A stretch of DNA of 64,000 bases from an uncultured Lachnospiraceae bacterium (GTDB lineage: Bacteria; Bacillota; Clostridia; Lachnospirales; Lachnospiraceae). The stretch spans positions 82,549 through 146,548 of the forward strand of contig ONAD01000003.1 in NCBI GenBank assembly GCA_900315735.1. The letters run 5' to 3'. Positions 27,168-36,337 of this stretch are shown here, one piece after another. The position numbers were made by a program, and so were the translations under genes. Each line of letters starts with the position of its first letter. The stretch's first letter is position 1. The notes under the pieces are model-generated. The model did no database searches, had not been told where the DNA came from, and saw nothing but the letters and a program-made list of their open reading frames with translations.

Positions 27168-27920
27168 ATGAACACAAATGCAGTAAATCAGGCAGCAGAA
27201 ACCGTTTCCGCTTATACGGAATCGGAAAAGAGCAGTAAAGTCTCCGGAAAAACCATTGGAGAGCCAAAGCTTTCGGATAAGGCGAAAGAGTATTATGAAA
27301 AGCTGAAAAAGAAATTTGGCACGATGGATTTCATCCTGGTATCCAAGGATATGAAAGAGACAGCAAAAGCCAATGCAGGACAGTATGCCAATGCCAACAA
27401 AATGGTGGTTCTAATTGACGAAGAGAAGATTGAGAGGATGGCAGAAGATGAGTCCTACCGGAAACAGTACGAGGGAATCATTGCCAATGCATCCAGTCAG
27501 CTGGCAACCATGCAGAGCAAATTTGCCAATGGACAAAGTGGCGTAAAAGCATACGGTATTCAGGTAAATGATGGCGGAAATGCATCATTCTTTGCAGTAG
27601 TAGATAAGTCTTTAACTCTTCAGAAGAAGCGTATCGAAAAGAAGCAGGAAGAAAACCGCGCAGAACGTAAAAAAGCACAGAAGGAAGCATATGAGAAACG
27701 TCTGAATAAGTCGGATGAGGATGCTGCTTCTGTTAAGAAGTCGGACAAGACCGGAAGGACGGACAAGACAGATAAGAGTGAGGATCTTGTGACGATTACA
27801 GCCGGTTCCTTAGAAGAACTGGAAAAGAAAATCCAGGATATATTATATGACAGCATGAGCGATTATGTATTTACACCACAGGAAAAACAGGTTGGCTGGA
27901 ATGTAGATTTTCGTGGATAA
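27168..27920 (+). CDS. conserved hypothetical protein, DUF6033-like
   Basis: 250 residues. The N-terminal part has the pattern LSDKAKEYYEKLKKKFGTMDFILVSKDM. A middle region (residues about 60-130) contains NANKMVVLIDEEKIERMAEDE. A strongly charged, probably coiled-coil stretch (KKRIEKKQEENRAERKKAQKE) and a Lys/Asp-rich linker with repeated DKT follow, then a conserved end, EDILY-like with VGWNVDFRG. It resembles proteins I associate with DUF6033 in Lachnospiraceae, but I am not certain. AAGGAGG precedes ATG 27168. No signal peptide; function unknown. Confidence 0.6.
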   Translation: MNTNAVNQAAETVSAYTESEKSSKVSGKTIGEPKLSDKAKEYYEKLKKKFGTMDFILVSKDMKETAKANAGQYANANKMVVLIDEEKIERMAEDESYRKQYEGIIANASSQLATMQSKFANGQSGVKAYGIQVNDGGNASFFAVVDKSLTLQKKRIEKKQEENRAERKKAQKEAYEKRLNKSDEDAASVKKSDKTGRTDKTDKSEDLVTITAGSLEELEKKIQDILYDSMSDYVFTPQEKQVGWNVDFRG

Positions 27921-27942
27921 TAAATAAAAGGCAGGATACAAT

Positions 27943-28266
27943 ATGGAAATTATGACAATGGTTCTGGAGGAAGTTATTTCAGTTGCAATTATCCTTTTTG
28001 AAGCGGTAGGTGCGCTGGTGATTATAGCCGCAGGAATCCGGGGAATTATTTCTTATATAAAAAGAGACCCCTATACCAAGCTCCAGCTGGCAAAGGGTAT
28101 GGCAATGGGACTGGAATTTAAGTTAGGCAGTGAAATTCTTCGAACCGTTATCGTAAGAGAATGGTCAGAGATTGGAATTGTAGCCGGAATTATTGCACTC
28201 CGGGCAGCCCTGACTTTCTTAATCCACTGGGAAATCAAAGTGGAGAAAAAGGACTGCGAGGAGTAG
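27943..28266 (+). CDS. DUF1622 membrane protein
   Basis: 107 residues with three predicted membrane helices (about 8-35, 55-75 and 78-95). The segment YTKLQLAKGMAMGLEFKLGSEILRTVIVREWSEIGIVAGIIALRAALTF is the conserved core of DUF1622 proteins. Function unknown. It lies 22 bp behind the preceding gene and ends 5 bp before the convergent AraC gene. Confidence 0.85.
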   Translation: MEIMTMVLEEVISVAIILFEAVGALVIIAAGIRGIISYIKRDPYTKLQLAKGMAMGLEFKLGSEILRTVIVREWSEIGIVAGIIALRAALTFLIHWEIKVEKKDCEE

Positions 28267-28271
28267 AGGAA

Positions 28272-29177
28272 CTATTCATTTTTCCGGCGTTCCGGAAGGG
28301 AATGGATAAACTGCCGCGGTGTCATGCCATAGCGTTTTTTAAATTCCCGGTAGAAGTAGGAAAGACTGCTGAAACCGGCAGACATGGCAGCATCTGTAAT
28401 GGAAAGCTCCTGCTGCTCTAAGAGGTCGGCAGCCTTTTGCAGGCGCAGACTCTTGATATAATCTAAGCATGACATTCCAACATATTTCTTAAAAAAGCGC
28501 ATGAAATGGTATTCACTGAAATAGCAGGAGGATGCCAGACTTTCGATGGAGATATTTTCTGTATAATGTAATCCGATATATTCTAAGACCCCCTTAATCT
28601 TCTGGGTATGTTCGCTTTGAAGCTGCGGCTGTTCAGAACTTTTGCTGCAGTACGGAAGTAAAAGGGTAAGGAGCTTTAACAGCAGGGATTTTAACATCAG
28701 TTCATATCCGGGCTGGGCTGCGGAATAACAGTTACTGATTTCATAGAACAATGCGAGGGCATCCGGGTAGACCGGGTGCCCTTTTGGTATATGAAAAGGC
28801 GGAATCAGCTGTTGCTTGGCAAGGGGCATCAGATACCGCATGGCACAGATATCCGCAGAGGATGCACCAAGGAAATCAAGGTGAAAGACATAGGTTTCCG
28901 AATGCAGATGTCCGGCAGGCAGAATGGCAATGGAATGCAGAGCCAGCGGTGGAATGAAAACCAAATCCCCGGGCATAGCCTGAAAGCTTTCAAGGTCAAC
29001 CTGATATGTGCAGGCACCTTCCGTAATCAGGGTAAATTCAGCCTCTTCATGCCAGTGGGGGGTAACAATGGGATACCGCTCCCATAAAGTAGTAAGATAT
29101 TTCTTTAGGGGAAAGATTCGTTCGCCATGAACGGCTTTTTCTTTTTGTTCCAGGGGCAGTTGTTTTTTATCTTTCAT
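28272..29177 (-). CDS. AraC-family transcriptional regulator with cupin-like sensor domain
   Basis: 301 residues. The N-terminal domain has the AraC cupin pattern PHWHEEAEFTLITEGACTYQVD...PGDLVFIPPLALHSI (about 38-95), a sugar- or small-molecule-binding fold. The C-terminal 100 residues carry two helix-turn-helix motifs, the second in ITDAAMSAGFSSLSYFYREFKKRYGMTPRQF. ATG 29177 has AAAGGAG 6 bases upstream; the longer frame from 29213 lacks one. The GH13 glucosidase gene lies about 680 bp away in the opposite direction, so a role in its control is possible but separated by the foldback element. Confidence 0.9.
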   Translation of the reverse strand: MKDKKQLPLEQKEKAVHGERIFPLKKYLTTLWERYPIVTPHWHEEAEFTLITEGACTYQVDLESFQAMPGDLVFIPPLALHSIAILPAGHLHSETYVFHLDFLGASSADICAMRYLMPLAKQQLIPPFHIPKGHPVYPDALALFYEISNCYSAAQPGYELMLKSLLLKLLTLLLPYCSKSSEQPQLQSEHTQKIKGVLEYIGLHYTENISIESLASSCYFSEYHFMRFFKKYVGMSCLDYIKSLRLQKAADLLEQQELSITDAAMSAGFSSLSYFYREFKKRYGMTPRQFIHSLPERRKNE

Positions 29178-29251
29178 GGGGGACTCCTTTTGATGATTCT
29201 TATTTAAATACACTTATCCTGCTTTTTTATACAAACAAAATGAAAGAAAGG

Positions 29252-29695
29252 GAATTTCTGATACAGACGGTGGAAGGGTAGGTTATAGGATGCAAAATAG
29301 CAGCATTTCTTAGATACATGTTTTCTTGATTTTAAACTGTCTTTCTGCTTGCTTTGACGGGATATCTGCACTGTCCGTCGAGTGTGGATGCTGCATAAAG
29401 ATAGTAAGGAGCACTAAGAATTTCAGTATTAATATTATTTTATCTGCCAATCGGCGCAAATTCACATCCATGTTCATATGCGCCTCGCCGGCACGTCCCT
29501 GTGCCGGCGTTGGCTATTGCAGTATGAAATTCTAAGTGCTCCTAACAATCCTTATCATGCATCCACACTTCGGCGAACAGTGCAGATATCTTGTCAAACA
29601 TTGGAAAGACTGTTTTTATTATAGAAAGAAAAAATGTATTTTAGAAATGCGCTGTTTTGCATCAGACCTACCTGTACCGTCTGCATCAGAAATTC
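29252..29695 (+). repeat. large foldback element, copy A (444 bp)
   Basis: This fills most of the gap between the AraC and glucosidase genes and has no credible coding frame. The two halves are inverted copies. The outer arms begin GAATTTCTGATACAGACGG and end with its near complement. Inner paired blocks include 29361-29380 with 29571-29590, 29381-29391 with 29559-29569 (11 bp perfect) and 29407-29425 with 29525-29543 (one A-A mismatch). The apex holds two hairpins: GGCGCA/TGCGCC (29453-29484) and CGCCGGCAC/GTGCCGGCG (29486-29509). The core (about 29307-29646) matches copy B at 49.8-50.3 kb. It may be a non-autonomous mobile element or a structured RNA. Confidence 0.85.
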
Positions 29696-29854
29696 ATAAT
29701 CATATCATTTATTTTGCTTTTTTAAAGAGCAGGATTGTGCAATAAAAACGCAAATATCATGGAAGAAACTTTCGGATTTCTCCTATATAATAACAGTATC
29801 ATACAAAGAACGAAGTGTAAATACAAGAATAATGCAAATATGGAGGATAAGAAC

Positions 29855-31552
29855 ATGAAGAAAAAATGGTGGCATGATAAGGTAGCATATCAGATTTATC
29901 CAAAGAGTTTTCAGGACAGTAATGGAGACGGAATCGGTGATTTGAGAGGAATCATATCAAGATTGGATTATTTAAAAGAGCTGGGTGTCGATATCGTATG
30001 GCTTTCGCCGATTTATAAATCCCCGTTTGTAGACCAGGGATATGATATTTCAGATTATTATAAAATTGCAGAAGAATTCGGAACCATGGAAGAGTTTGAC
30101 GAGTTACTTGCGGAAGCAAAGAAACGTGATATGTATATCGTGATGGATCTGGTGGTAAATCACTGCTCCGACCAGCATGAGTGGTTCCAGAAAGCATTAG
30201 CAGATCCGGATGGAGAGTATGCAGATTATTTCTATTTTGTAAAAGGAAAAGATGGCAAGGCCCCAAGCAATTACCGTTCCTATTTTGGTGGAAGTGCATG
30301 GGAGAAGGTACCAAATAGTGATAAATACTATTTACATATGTTTGCAAAAGAACAGCCGGATTTAAACTGGGAGAATCCGGTAGTGCGTCAGAAAATTTAT
30401 GAAATGGTGAATTGGTGGTTAGATAAAGGTGTGGCAGGTTTCCGCATTGATGCAATTATCAATATTAAGAAAGATATTAATTTCCCATCCTTTGAGCCAG
30501 ACGGACCGGACGGACTTGTAACCTGTATCAAGATGGTAGAAGAGGTAAATGGAGTAGGCGATTTTCTGGAGGAATTAAAACATGAGACTTTTGAAAAGCA
30601 TGATGCCTTTACTGTAGGAGAAGTCTTTAATATGAAGGAAGATGAAATCTTAGAATTCATCGGAGAGGATGGACATTTCTCTACGATGTTTGACTTCAGT
30701 GCCCATGTGCTTACCTTTGGTGAGCATGGCTGGTACGATCAGAAACCATTGCGTTTTAAGGAATGGCGGAAAGTAATTTTCGATTCCCAGCAGGAATTAC
30801 AGGGAAAATGCTTTAAGGCCAATATCATTGAAAATCATGATGAGCCAAGAGGAGCAACCCATTATCTGCCGGAGCATGCCAGAAATGATGCCGGAAAGAA
30901 GATGCTTGGTACCGTATCCGTTCTTTTGCGCGGAATTCCATTTATCTATCAGGGACAGGAAATCGGAATGACCAACTGCAAACGAAATGATATTTCAGAA
31001 TATGATGACATCAGCACCATTGACCAGTATCAGGAGGCATTGCGTGCAGGACTCAGCGAAGAAGAAGCACTGAAATGCTGCTATGAGAACAGCCGTGACA
31101 ATGCCAGAACACCAATGCAGTGGTCAGATGGAAAAAATGGCGGATTTACAGACGGAACTCCATGGCTTGCCATGAATCCGAATTACACGGAAATTAATGT
31201 GGCATCACAGGAAAACAAGGCAGATTCCGTATTATCCTATTATAAGAAATTAGTTGCACTGCGTAAGGCAAAAGAATATAAGGATACCTTTACTTATGGT
31301 ATTTTTAGACCAAAATATGAAGATGAAGATGACATTTTTGCTTTCGAGCGGGTAAATGAAGAAAGTGGCCAGAAGATTTTAGTTCTTGCAAACTTTGGAA
31401 CAGAGGAACATACCATCACATTAGAGCATAAAGTCGCAAAGGTCTTGTTAACGAATAAAGGCCGCCAGGAAGCAATCAATGCTGAGGCAGCCTTAAATGG
31501 AACAATTACATTAGACAGCTGTGAGACCGTTGTCTTAGAATTAGAAAAGTAA
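29855..31552 (+). CDS. GH13 alpha-glucosidase (oligo-1,6-glucosidase type)
   Basis: 565 residues, full length. The catalytic nucleophile is D199 in GFRIDAI, the acid/base E256 in VGEVFNM and the transition-state D329 in ENHDEPR. The DSNGDGIGDLRGI calcium-loop signature lies at 21-33. It is an exo-acting glucosidase on isomalto- or malto-oligosaccharides, or on a phosphorylated disaccharide; cytoplasmic, as no signal peptide is seen. I chose ATG 29855 because GGAGG precedes it; the frame runs open upstream to 29735. A TATAAT at 29786-29791 could be its -10. Confidence 0.93.
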   Translation: MKKKWWHDKVAYQIYPKSFQDSNGDGIGDLRGIISRLDYLKELGVDIVWLSPIYKSPFVDQGYDISDYYKIAEEFGTMEEFDELLAEAKKRDMYIVMDLVVNHCSDQHEWFQKALADPDGEYADYFYFVKGKDGKAPSNYRSYFGGSAWEKVPNSDKYYLHMFAKEQPDLNWENPVVRQKIYEMVNWWLDKGVAGFRIDAIINIKKDINFPSFEPDGPDGLVTCIKMVEEVNGVGDFLEELKHETFEKHDAFTVGEVFNMKEDEILEFIGEDGHFSTMFDFSAHVLTFGEHGWYDQKPLRFKEWRKVIFDSQQELQGKCFKANIIENHDEPRGATHYLPEHARNDAGKKMLGTVSVLLRGIPFIYQGQEIGMTNCKRNDISEYDDISTIDQYQEALRAGLSEEEALKCCYENSRDNARTPMQWSDGKNGGFTDGTPWLAMNPNYTEINVASQENKADSVLSYYKKLVALRKAKEYKDTFTYGIFRPKYEDEDDIFAFERVNEESGQKILVLANFGTEEHTITLEHKVAKVLLTNKGRQEAINAEAALNGTITLDSCETVVLELEK

Positions 31553-31554
31553 GC

Positions 31555-32355
31555 TTATTCCATAATCTCGCCATCAATGGAGATGGTAACAACCTGCCAT
31601 GGAATCATTTTTCCGCTCTGCTTTAAGGCATTCTGAACAGCCATTACAATGCCACCGCAGCACGGAACTTCCATGCGAACAATACTGATATCTTTGATGT
31701 TATTGTTGCGGATAATTTCAGAAAGTTTTTCGCTGTAATCCACATCATCCAGTTTGGGACATCCAATCAGGGTGATGTGGTTTTTTATAAATTTTTCATG
31801 GAAATTGCCGTAGGCAAAGGCAGTACAGTCTGCTGCAATCAGTAGTCTTGCATTGTTAAAATATGGAGCATTGACTGGGGCTAATTTAATCTGAATCGGC
31901 CACTGGGTAAGCTGGCTTTCCGGTACATATGATGCCGGAACAGTGTTGGATGCAGCATTGGATGATGCATCTGAGCCTGCAGAAGCAGTCTGGTTGTTCT
32001 TACGCTGCATGGAGCGCATACGGCTGCCAGGACATCCGCCAAAAACTGGAGCTGCGTTATTGGCTGGAGATACAGCATTGACAGAAGCTGCAGTATGAAC
32101 AGAAGCTTCGGCTTTCCGATTTTTCAAGTGCTCTTTTACAGCGGCTTCATCATAAGCAGCAGCTTCCCGCTCTACAAAGGTAATAGCACCGGTAGGACAT
32201 GCCGGAAGGCAGTCGCCTAAACCATCGCAGTAATCCTCTCTTAAAAGCTGGGCCTTGCCATCAACCATGCCGATAGCACCTTCATGGCAGGCGGATGCAC
32301 ATAAACCGCATCCATTACATTTTTCTTTATCGATATGAATTATTTTTCGAATCAT
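31555..32355 (-). CDS. 2x[4Fe-4S] ferredoxin-domain protein
   Basis: 266 residues. The first 75 residues hold two cluster motifs, CNGCGLCASAC and CDGLGDCLPACPTGA. A low-complexity Ala/Ser/Asn-rich linker follows (about 85-150) with a short Cys-containing piece, FGGCPGSRMRS. The C-terminal 110 residues form a conserved domain with CCGGIV (about 235). It probably moves electrons in the cytoplasm; the partner is unknown. It is transcribed divergently from a Crp/Fnr regulator, a pairing that suggests redox or nitrosative control. AGGAGGAA lies before the start. Confidence 0.85.
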   Translation of the reverse strand: MIRKIIHIDKEKCNGCGLCASACHEGAIGMVDGKAQLLREDYCDGLGDCLPACPTGAITFVEREAAAYDEAAVKEHLKNRKAEASVHTAASVNAVSPANNAAPVFGGCPGSRMRSMQRKNNQTASAGSDASSNAASNTVPASYVPESQLTQWPIQIKLAPVNAPYFNNARLLIAADCTAFAYGNFHEKFIKNHITLIGCPKLDDVDYSEKLSEIIRNNNIKDISIVRMEVPCCGGIVMAVQNALKQSGKMIPWQVVTISIDGEIME

Positions 32356-32371
32356 TTAAAATTCCTCCTCA

Positions 32372-32400
32372 TTGATTTTGTATGGTCAGTATACTATAAT
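32372..32400. promoter_or_regulatory. overlapping divergent promoters, ferredoxin gene and crp/fnr gene
   Basis: On the plus strand TTGATT (32372-32377), 17 bases, then TATAAT (32395-32400) points to the Crp/Fnr gene. On the minus strand TATACT (32388-32393) is a candidate -10 for the ferredoxin gene. The two promoters overlap, so they probably compete or share a regulator. Confidence 0.6.
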
Positions 32401-32441
32401 AACAATGAATAATCGGTTGGAAAAACAACGGAGGTTGTAAA

Positions 32442-33119
32442 ATGAAAAATTTTCCAGAAGTAATGAAAACATCACCTTTTTTTGAAGGAATTGAACCGGA
32501 AGAGGAAGGTGCAATACTAAAGGGACTCAAAGCCCATAGGAAAACCTATGTAAAACAGGATTACATCCTTCATTTTGGAGAGAAGGTAAAAGAGATGGGA
32601 TTACTTCTTTCCGGTGCACTTTTAATTGTGCAGGAAGACTTCTGGGGCAACCGGAATCTGATTGCAAGGATTGGACCGGGAGATGTCTTTGCAGAGACTT
32701 TTGCCTGTGTGCAGAAACAGAATATAAATGTAAGTGTAATTGCAGAGGAAGATTCTGCGGTACTATGGCTGGATATCAGGAATATTCTGGTGGACAGGGA
32801 AAAAATAGAAAACTGGAAAGTTAAACTGCTTCGGAATTTATTGGAGAATATGGCAGAAAAGAATCTTAGGTTTAATGAAAAATTAACCCATATGGGAAAG
32901 CGCAATACCAGGGAAAAGTTATTATCCTATCTGTCGGCAGAAGCGCAGAAGCATGGAACATCAGAGTTTGATATTCCATTTTCCAGACAGCAGCTTGCAG
33001 ACTATCTTTCGGTAGAACGAAGTGCAATGTCAACAGAACTTGGAAAATTAAGAGATGAGGGACTGCTTTCTTTTCGTAAGAATCATTTCATCCTGAATAA
33101 GGATGCATACCTGCAATAG
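32442..33119 (+). CDS. Crp/Fnr-family transcriptional regulator
   Basis: 225 residues. The N-terminal cyclic-nucleotide-binding-like beta barrel (about 15-125) is followed by the dimer helix and a C-terminal winged helix with FSRQQLADYLSVERSAMSTELGKLRDEGLL (about 180-210). No Cys cluster typical of FNR is present at the N-terminus, so it probably senses a small molecule or haem-like ligand rather than carrying an Fe-S cluster. The divergent ferredoxin gene is the obvious target. ACGGAGG precedes the ATG. Confidence 0.9.
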   Translation: MKNFPEVMKTSPFFEGIEPEEEGAILKGLKAHRKTYVKQDYILHFGEKVKEMGLLLSGALLIVQEDFWGNRNLIARIGPGDVFAETFACVQKQNINVSVIAEEDSAVLWLDIRNILVDREKIENWKVKLLRNLLENMAEKNLRFNEKLTHMGKRNTREKLLSYLSAEAQKHGTSEFDIPFSRQQLADYLSVERSAMSTELGKLRDEGLLSFRKNHFILNKDAYLQ

Positions 33120-33130
33120 GAGGAACAAAT

Positions 33131-34441
33131 ATGCCTTGGATTAATATATTTCATATATCGTTAGAAACATGGGGCTGTTTCTTTTGTATTATTTTTATTA
33201 TATGTATGGTATTCAGCCATGAATTTGAAAGCAAAAAACGTACTATCTTAATTGCTCTTCTTGGAGTAGCAGCTTTTCTTTTATTTATGGATGCACTTGC
33301 CTGGGCATTTCGCGGTTATCCGGGAAATGTGGGATACTGGATGGTTCGTATTAGTAATTTTTGTGTATTTGAAGCCAGTGACCTTATGTTTATTTTTTTT
33401 CATGCTTATGTGTGGTGCCAGATTTTTGAACAGACAGAAAAAAAGGAAGCACCGGTGCGGGTCTGGCTGGGATATCTGATTGGAACGATTGGGATGCTTA
33501 TCGTGCTTATATCACAGTTTACTGACTTTTATTATTATTTTGATGTGAATAACTTTTATCATCGGAATGTCTGGTATCCAATTGCACTGATTATTCCATT
33601 ATCCGGAATGCTTTTGGATTTATCCCTGATTATCCAGTATCGCAGAAAGATAAAAAAGGGTATTCTGATTTCCATGCTGTCATACATAATATTGCCAATC
33701 ATTTCGGTGGTTTTACTGTTTTTCTACTATGGCATTTCCCTGACTAATATAGCAATGACACTATCGGTAATTTTTATGTTTATTGCGGCAAATATTGAAC
33801 AGAGCAGGGAACTTCTACGGAAAGAAAAAGAAATGTCAGAGATGCAGACCAAAATGATGTTATCCCAGATTGGTCCGCATTTTATCTATAATACCCTGAC
33901 TGCAATCAAACATTTATGCCGGACAAATCCGGAGATGGCGGCAGAAACCGTGGATGAATTTGCGGTATATTTAAGGGGAAATATAGATTCCCTGACGCAG
34001 AAAAAGAAAATTATGTTTACACAGGAACTGAATCATGTCAGAAATTATCTTTCAATAGAGAAGAAACGGTTTGGTGACCGTATTCAGGTGGAATATGATA
34101 TAGAAGAAAAAGACTTTATGATACCGGCACTGACACTGCAGCCATTGGTAGAAAATGCAGTAAAGCATGGTATTACCAAAAAAGAAAATGGAGGAACCAT
34201 CCATATCAGCAGCAGAGCGGTAGAACAGGGGTACGAAGTAATCATTGATGATGATGGTGTAGGATATAAGCCATCAGATGATGATAAGATACATACAGGA
34301 ATCAGTAATGTTTCCGGCAGATTGAAGAGTATGTCGGATGGAACTCTTTCGATAAGCAATCGTGCAGAAGGAGGAACTCATGTAGTTATTTTCATACCGG
34401 CAGAACATTATACAAAATCTCCAAAGAAAGCAGGAAAATAG
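33131..34441 (+). CDS. LytS-type sensor histidine kinase
   Basis: 436 residues. The first 220 residues hold about seven hydrophobic segments. A short coiled coil (REKEMSEMQTKMMLSQ) leads to the His_kinase domain with the phosphoacceptor in QIGPHFIYNTLTAIKHL (about residue 255). A HATPase domain follows, with the N-box in PLVENAVKHGI and G-boxes DDGVGY and GISNVSGRL. This kinase class normally pairs with LytTR regulators, but the partner here is different. It lies 11 bp after the Crp/Fnr gene and 3 bp before its response regulator. Confidence 0.92.
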   Translation: MPWINIFHISLETWGCFFCIIFIICMVFSHEFESKKRTILIALLGVAAFLLFMDALAWAFRGYPGNVGYWMVRISNFCVFEASDLMFIFFHAYVWCQIFEQTEKKEAPVRVWLGYLIGTIGMLIVLISQFTDFYYYFDVNNFYHRNVWYPIALIIPLSGMLLDLSLIIQYRRKIKKGILISMLSYIILPIISVVLLFFYYGISLTNIAMTLSVIFMFIAANIEQSRELLRKEKEMSEMQTKMMLSQIGPHFIYNTLTAIKHLCRTNPEMAAETVDEFAVYLRGNIDSLTQKKKIMFTQELNHVRNYLSIEKKRFGDRIQVEYDIEEKDFMIPALTLQPLVENAVKHGITKKENGGTIHISSRAVEQGYEVIIDDDGVGYKPSDDDKIHTGISNVSGRLKSMSDGTLSISNRAEGGTHVVIFIPAEHYTKSPKKAGK

Positions 34442-34444
34442 AAG

Positions 34445-35233
34445 ATGAAGATATTGATTGTTGATGATGAACAGATGGCATTAGAAGACGCAAAAGATGT
34501 GGCAGAAAAGGTACAGCCGGAAGCAGAAATTTTTGGTGTAAACACCTGTAGCAGAGCCTTGGAAATAGCAGAGAGGGAAAAACCGGATGTTGCTCTTCTT
34601 GACATTGAGATGCCAGGGATGAATGGGCTGGAACTGGCAAAGCGGTTAAAGGAAATCTATGATTCCATAAATATTATATTTGTCACAGCATATTCGGAGT
34701 ATGCGTTGGAGGCTTTTTCCGTATATGCCAGCGGATATCTGATGAAACCACTTCAGAAGGAAAAGTTAAAGCATGCATTTGAAAATCTCCGTTATCCGGT
34801 AACATATAAAAAAGGAATTTTAAGGGTGCAGTGCTTTGGAAATTTCGAAGTGTTTTATAAGGATGAGCCGGTGGCTTTTGCAAGAAATAAAGCAAAGGAA
34901 TTATTTGCTTACCTTGTGGACCGAAAGGGAGCTTCCGTGAATACGGCAGAATTATGTTCCATACTGTGGGAGGACTCTGTGAAATCTGAAAAAAACAGAC
35001 ATTATCTTAGAAACCTTGTGGCAGATTTAAAAAAGGCATTGCATGAATGCAAAGCAGATGATGTTTTCCTTTATAAAAGAAATCAGTTTGCTATTGATCC
35101 GGAAAAAATTGAATGTGATTATTATCATTTCCTGCGGCATGATGTGGCGGCAATCAACAGCTATCATGGAGAATATATGAAACAGTACAGCTGGGCAGAA
35201 TTTTCTATTCCGCAGCTTGAAAACCTCTCTTGA
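34445..35233 (+). CDS. response regulator with C-terminal winged-helix (SARP/OmpR-like) domain
   Basis: 262 residues. The receiver domain (1-118) has the acidic pair DDE, the phosphoacceptor D in VALLDIEMPGMNG (about residue 53), T in VTAYSEYAL and K in LMKPL. The C-terminal domain (about 125-260) starts LRVQCFGNFEVFYKDEPVAFARNKAKELFAYLVDRKG, the pattern of the DNA-binding module of SARP-type activators, not LytTR. It should be phosphorylated by the kinase encoded 3 bp upstream and act on DNA. The target genes are not evident. Confidence 0.88.
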   Translation: MKILIVDDEQMALEDAKDVAEKVQPEAEIFGVNTCSRALEIAEREKPDVALLDIEMPGMNGLELAKRLKEIYDSINIIFVTAYSEYALEAFSVYASGYLMKPLQKEKLKHAFENLRYPVTYKKGILRVQCFGNFEVFYKDEPVAFARNKAKELFAYLVDRKGASVNTAELCSILWEDSVKSEKNRHYLRNLVADLKKALHECKADDVFLYKRNQFAIDPEKIECDYYHFLRHDVAAINSYHGEYMKQYSWAEFSIPQLENLS

Positions 35234-35255
35234 GAAATTGTATTGAATTCAAAAC

Positions 35256-35283
35256 TTGATTTTTATTTAAAAGAGGGTACAAT
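35256..35283 (+). promoter_or_regulatory. promoter of pta
   Basis: TTGATT at 35256-35261, a 16-base spacer and TACAAT at 35278-35283, about 46 bases before the pta ATG. Confidence 0.6.
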
Positions 35284-35328
35284 TATATGCAGTTAAAATA
35301 ATACATAATAAATAGAGGAGAGAAAGAC

Positions 35329-36312
35329 ATGTTTGGTTTTGGTCAACTGATTGATATTTTAAAGAAAAGCCCAAAGAAAATCGTATTTACAGAGGGAAAT
35401 GACCCGAGAATTTTAGAGGCAGCATCCCGTCTGCTGGCAAGCAATTTCTTAAGCCCGATTCTGGTTGGAAATGAAGCTGAGATTCAGAAAGCAGCAGAGG
35501 AAAGCGGATTTAATATTCGTGGAGCCAAGATTATCGACCCATTACATTTCGAAAAATTTGATGAGATGGTTACCATGTTCTGTGAATTAAGAAAGAGCAA
35601 AGGTGTAACACCGGAGCAGGCAAAAGGAATTCTTTCACAGGCAAATTATTTTGGAACCATGTTAGTAAAAATGGGATATGCAGATGCACTGTTAGGTGGA
35701 GCTACCTATTCTACAGCAGATACTGTTCGTCCTGCATTACAGTTAATTAAGACAAAACCTGGTAACAGCATTGTATCATCCTGCTTTATTCTGGTACGTC
35801 CTTCTGCAACTGGTGAGAACGAAGTACTGGCAATGGCTGACTGTGCAATCAACATTCATCCGACAGAAGATGAACTGGTTGAGATTGCAGGAGAAGCAGC
35901 AGAGTGTGCAAAGATTTTCGGCGTAGATCCTAAGGTAGCATTCTTAAGCTATTCTACATTAGGTTCCGGAAAGGGCGAAGATGTAGACAAGATGCGTAAT
36001 GCAGCACATAAGACAAGAGAAAAATATCCGGAGCTTCCAATCGAAGGAGAGCTTCAGTTTGATGCAGCTGTATCTCCAAGAGTTGCACGTACCAAATGTC
36101 CGGATTCCAAAGTAGCAGGTCATGCAAATACCTTTATTTTCCCGGATATCAATGCCGGAAATATCGGATACAAGATTGCACAGCGTCTTGGTAACTTCGA
36201 TGCATACGGACCAATCCTTCTTGGTTTAAATGCACCAATCAATGACTTATCCCGTGGATGTAATGCATCAGAAGTATATTCCATGGCAATTATTACAGCT
36301 GCATTAGCTTAA
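35329..36312 (+). CDS. pta: phosphate acetyltransferase
   Basis: 327 residues, the compact catalytic form of Pta without extra N-terminal domains. Conserved blocks KIVFTEGNDPRIL, GMLVKMGYADALLGGATYSTADTVRPALQ-like and GHANTFIFPDINAGNIGYKIAQRLG are present. It interconverts acetyl-CoA and acetyl phosphate in the acetate/ATP branch of fermentation. The usual partner ackA does not follow; greA lies 25 bp downstream instead, so acetate kinase must be encoded elsewhere. The start has AGAGGAGAG upstream. Confidence 0.95.
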   Translation: MFGFGQLIDILKKSPKKIVFTEGNDPRILEAASRLLASNFLSPILVGNEAEIQKAAEESGFNIRGAKIIDPLHFEKFDEMVTMFCELRKSKGVTPEQAKGILSQANYFGTMLVKMGYADALLGGATYSTADTVRPALQLIKTKPGNSIVSSCFILVRPSATGENEVLAMADCAINIHPTEDELVEIAGEAAECAKIFGVDPKVAFLSYSTLGSGKGEDVDKMRNAAHKTREKYPELPIEGELQFDAAVSPRVARTKCPDSKVAGHANTFIFPDINAGNIGYKIAQRLGNFDAYGPILLGLNAPINDLSRGCNASEVYSMAIITAALA

Positions 36313-36337
36313 GCTGTTAGAATGAAAAGGTGACGGT

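Noticed and set aside
29326..29745. Two open frames of 69 codons inside the foldback element
   Set aside because: They lie within the inverted repeat, have no ribosome binding site, and are not kept in the second copy of the element.
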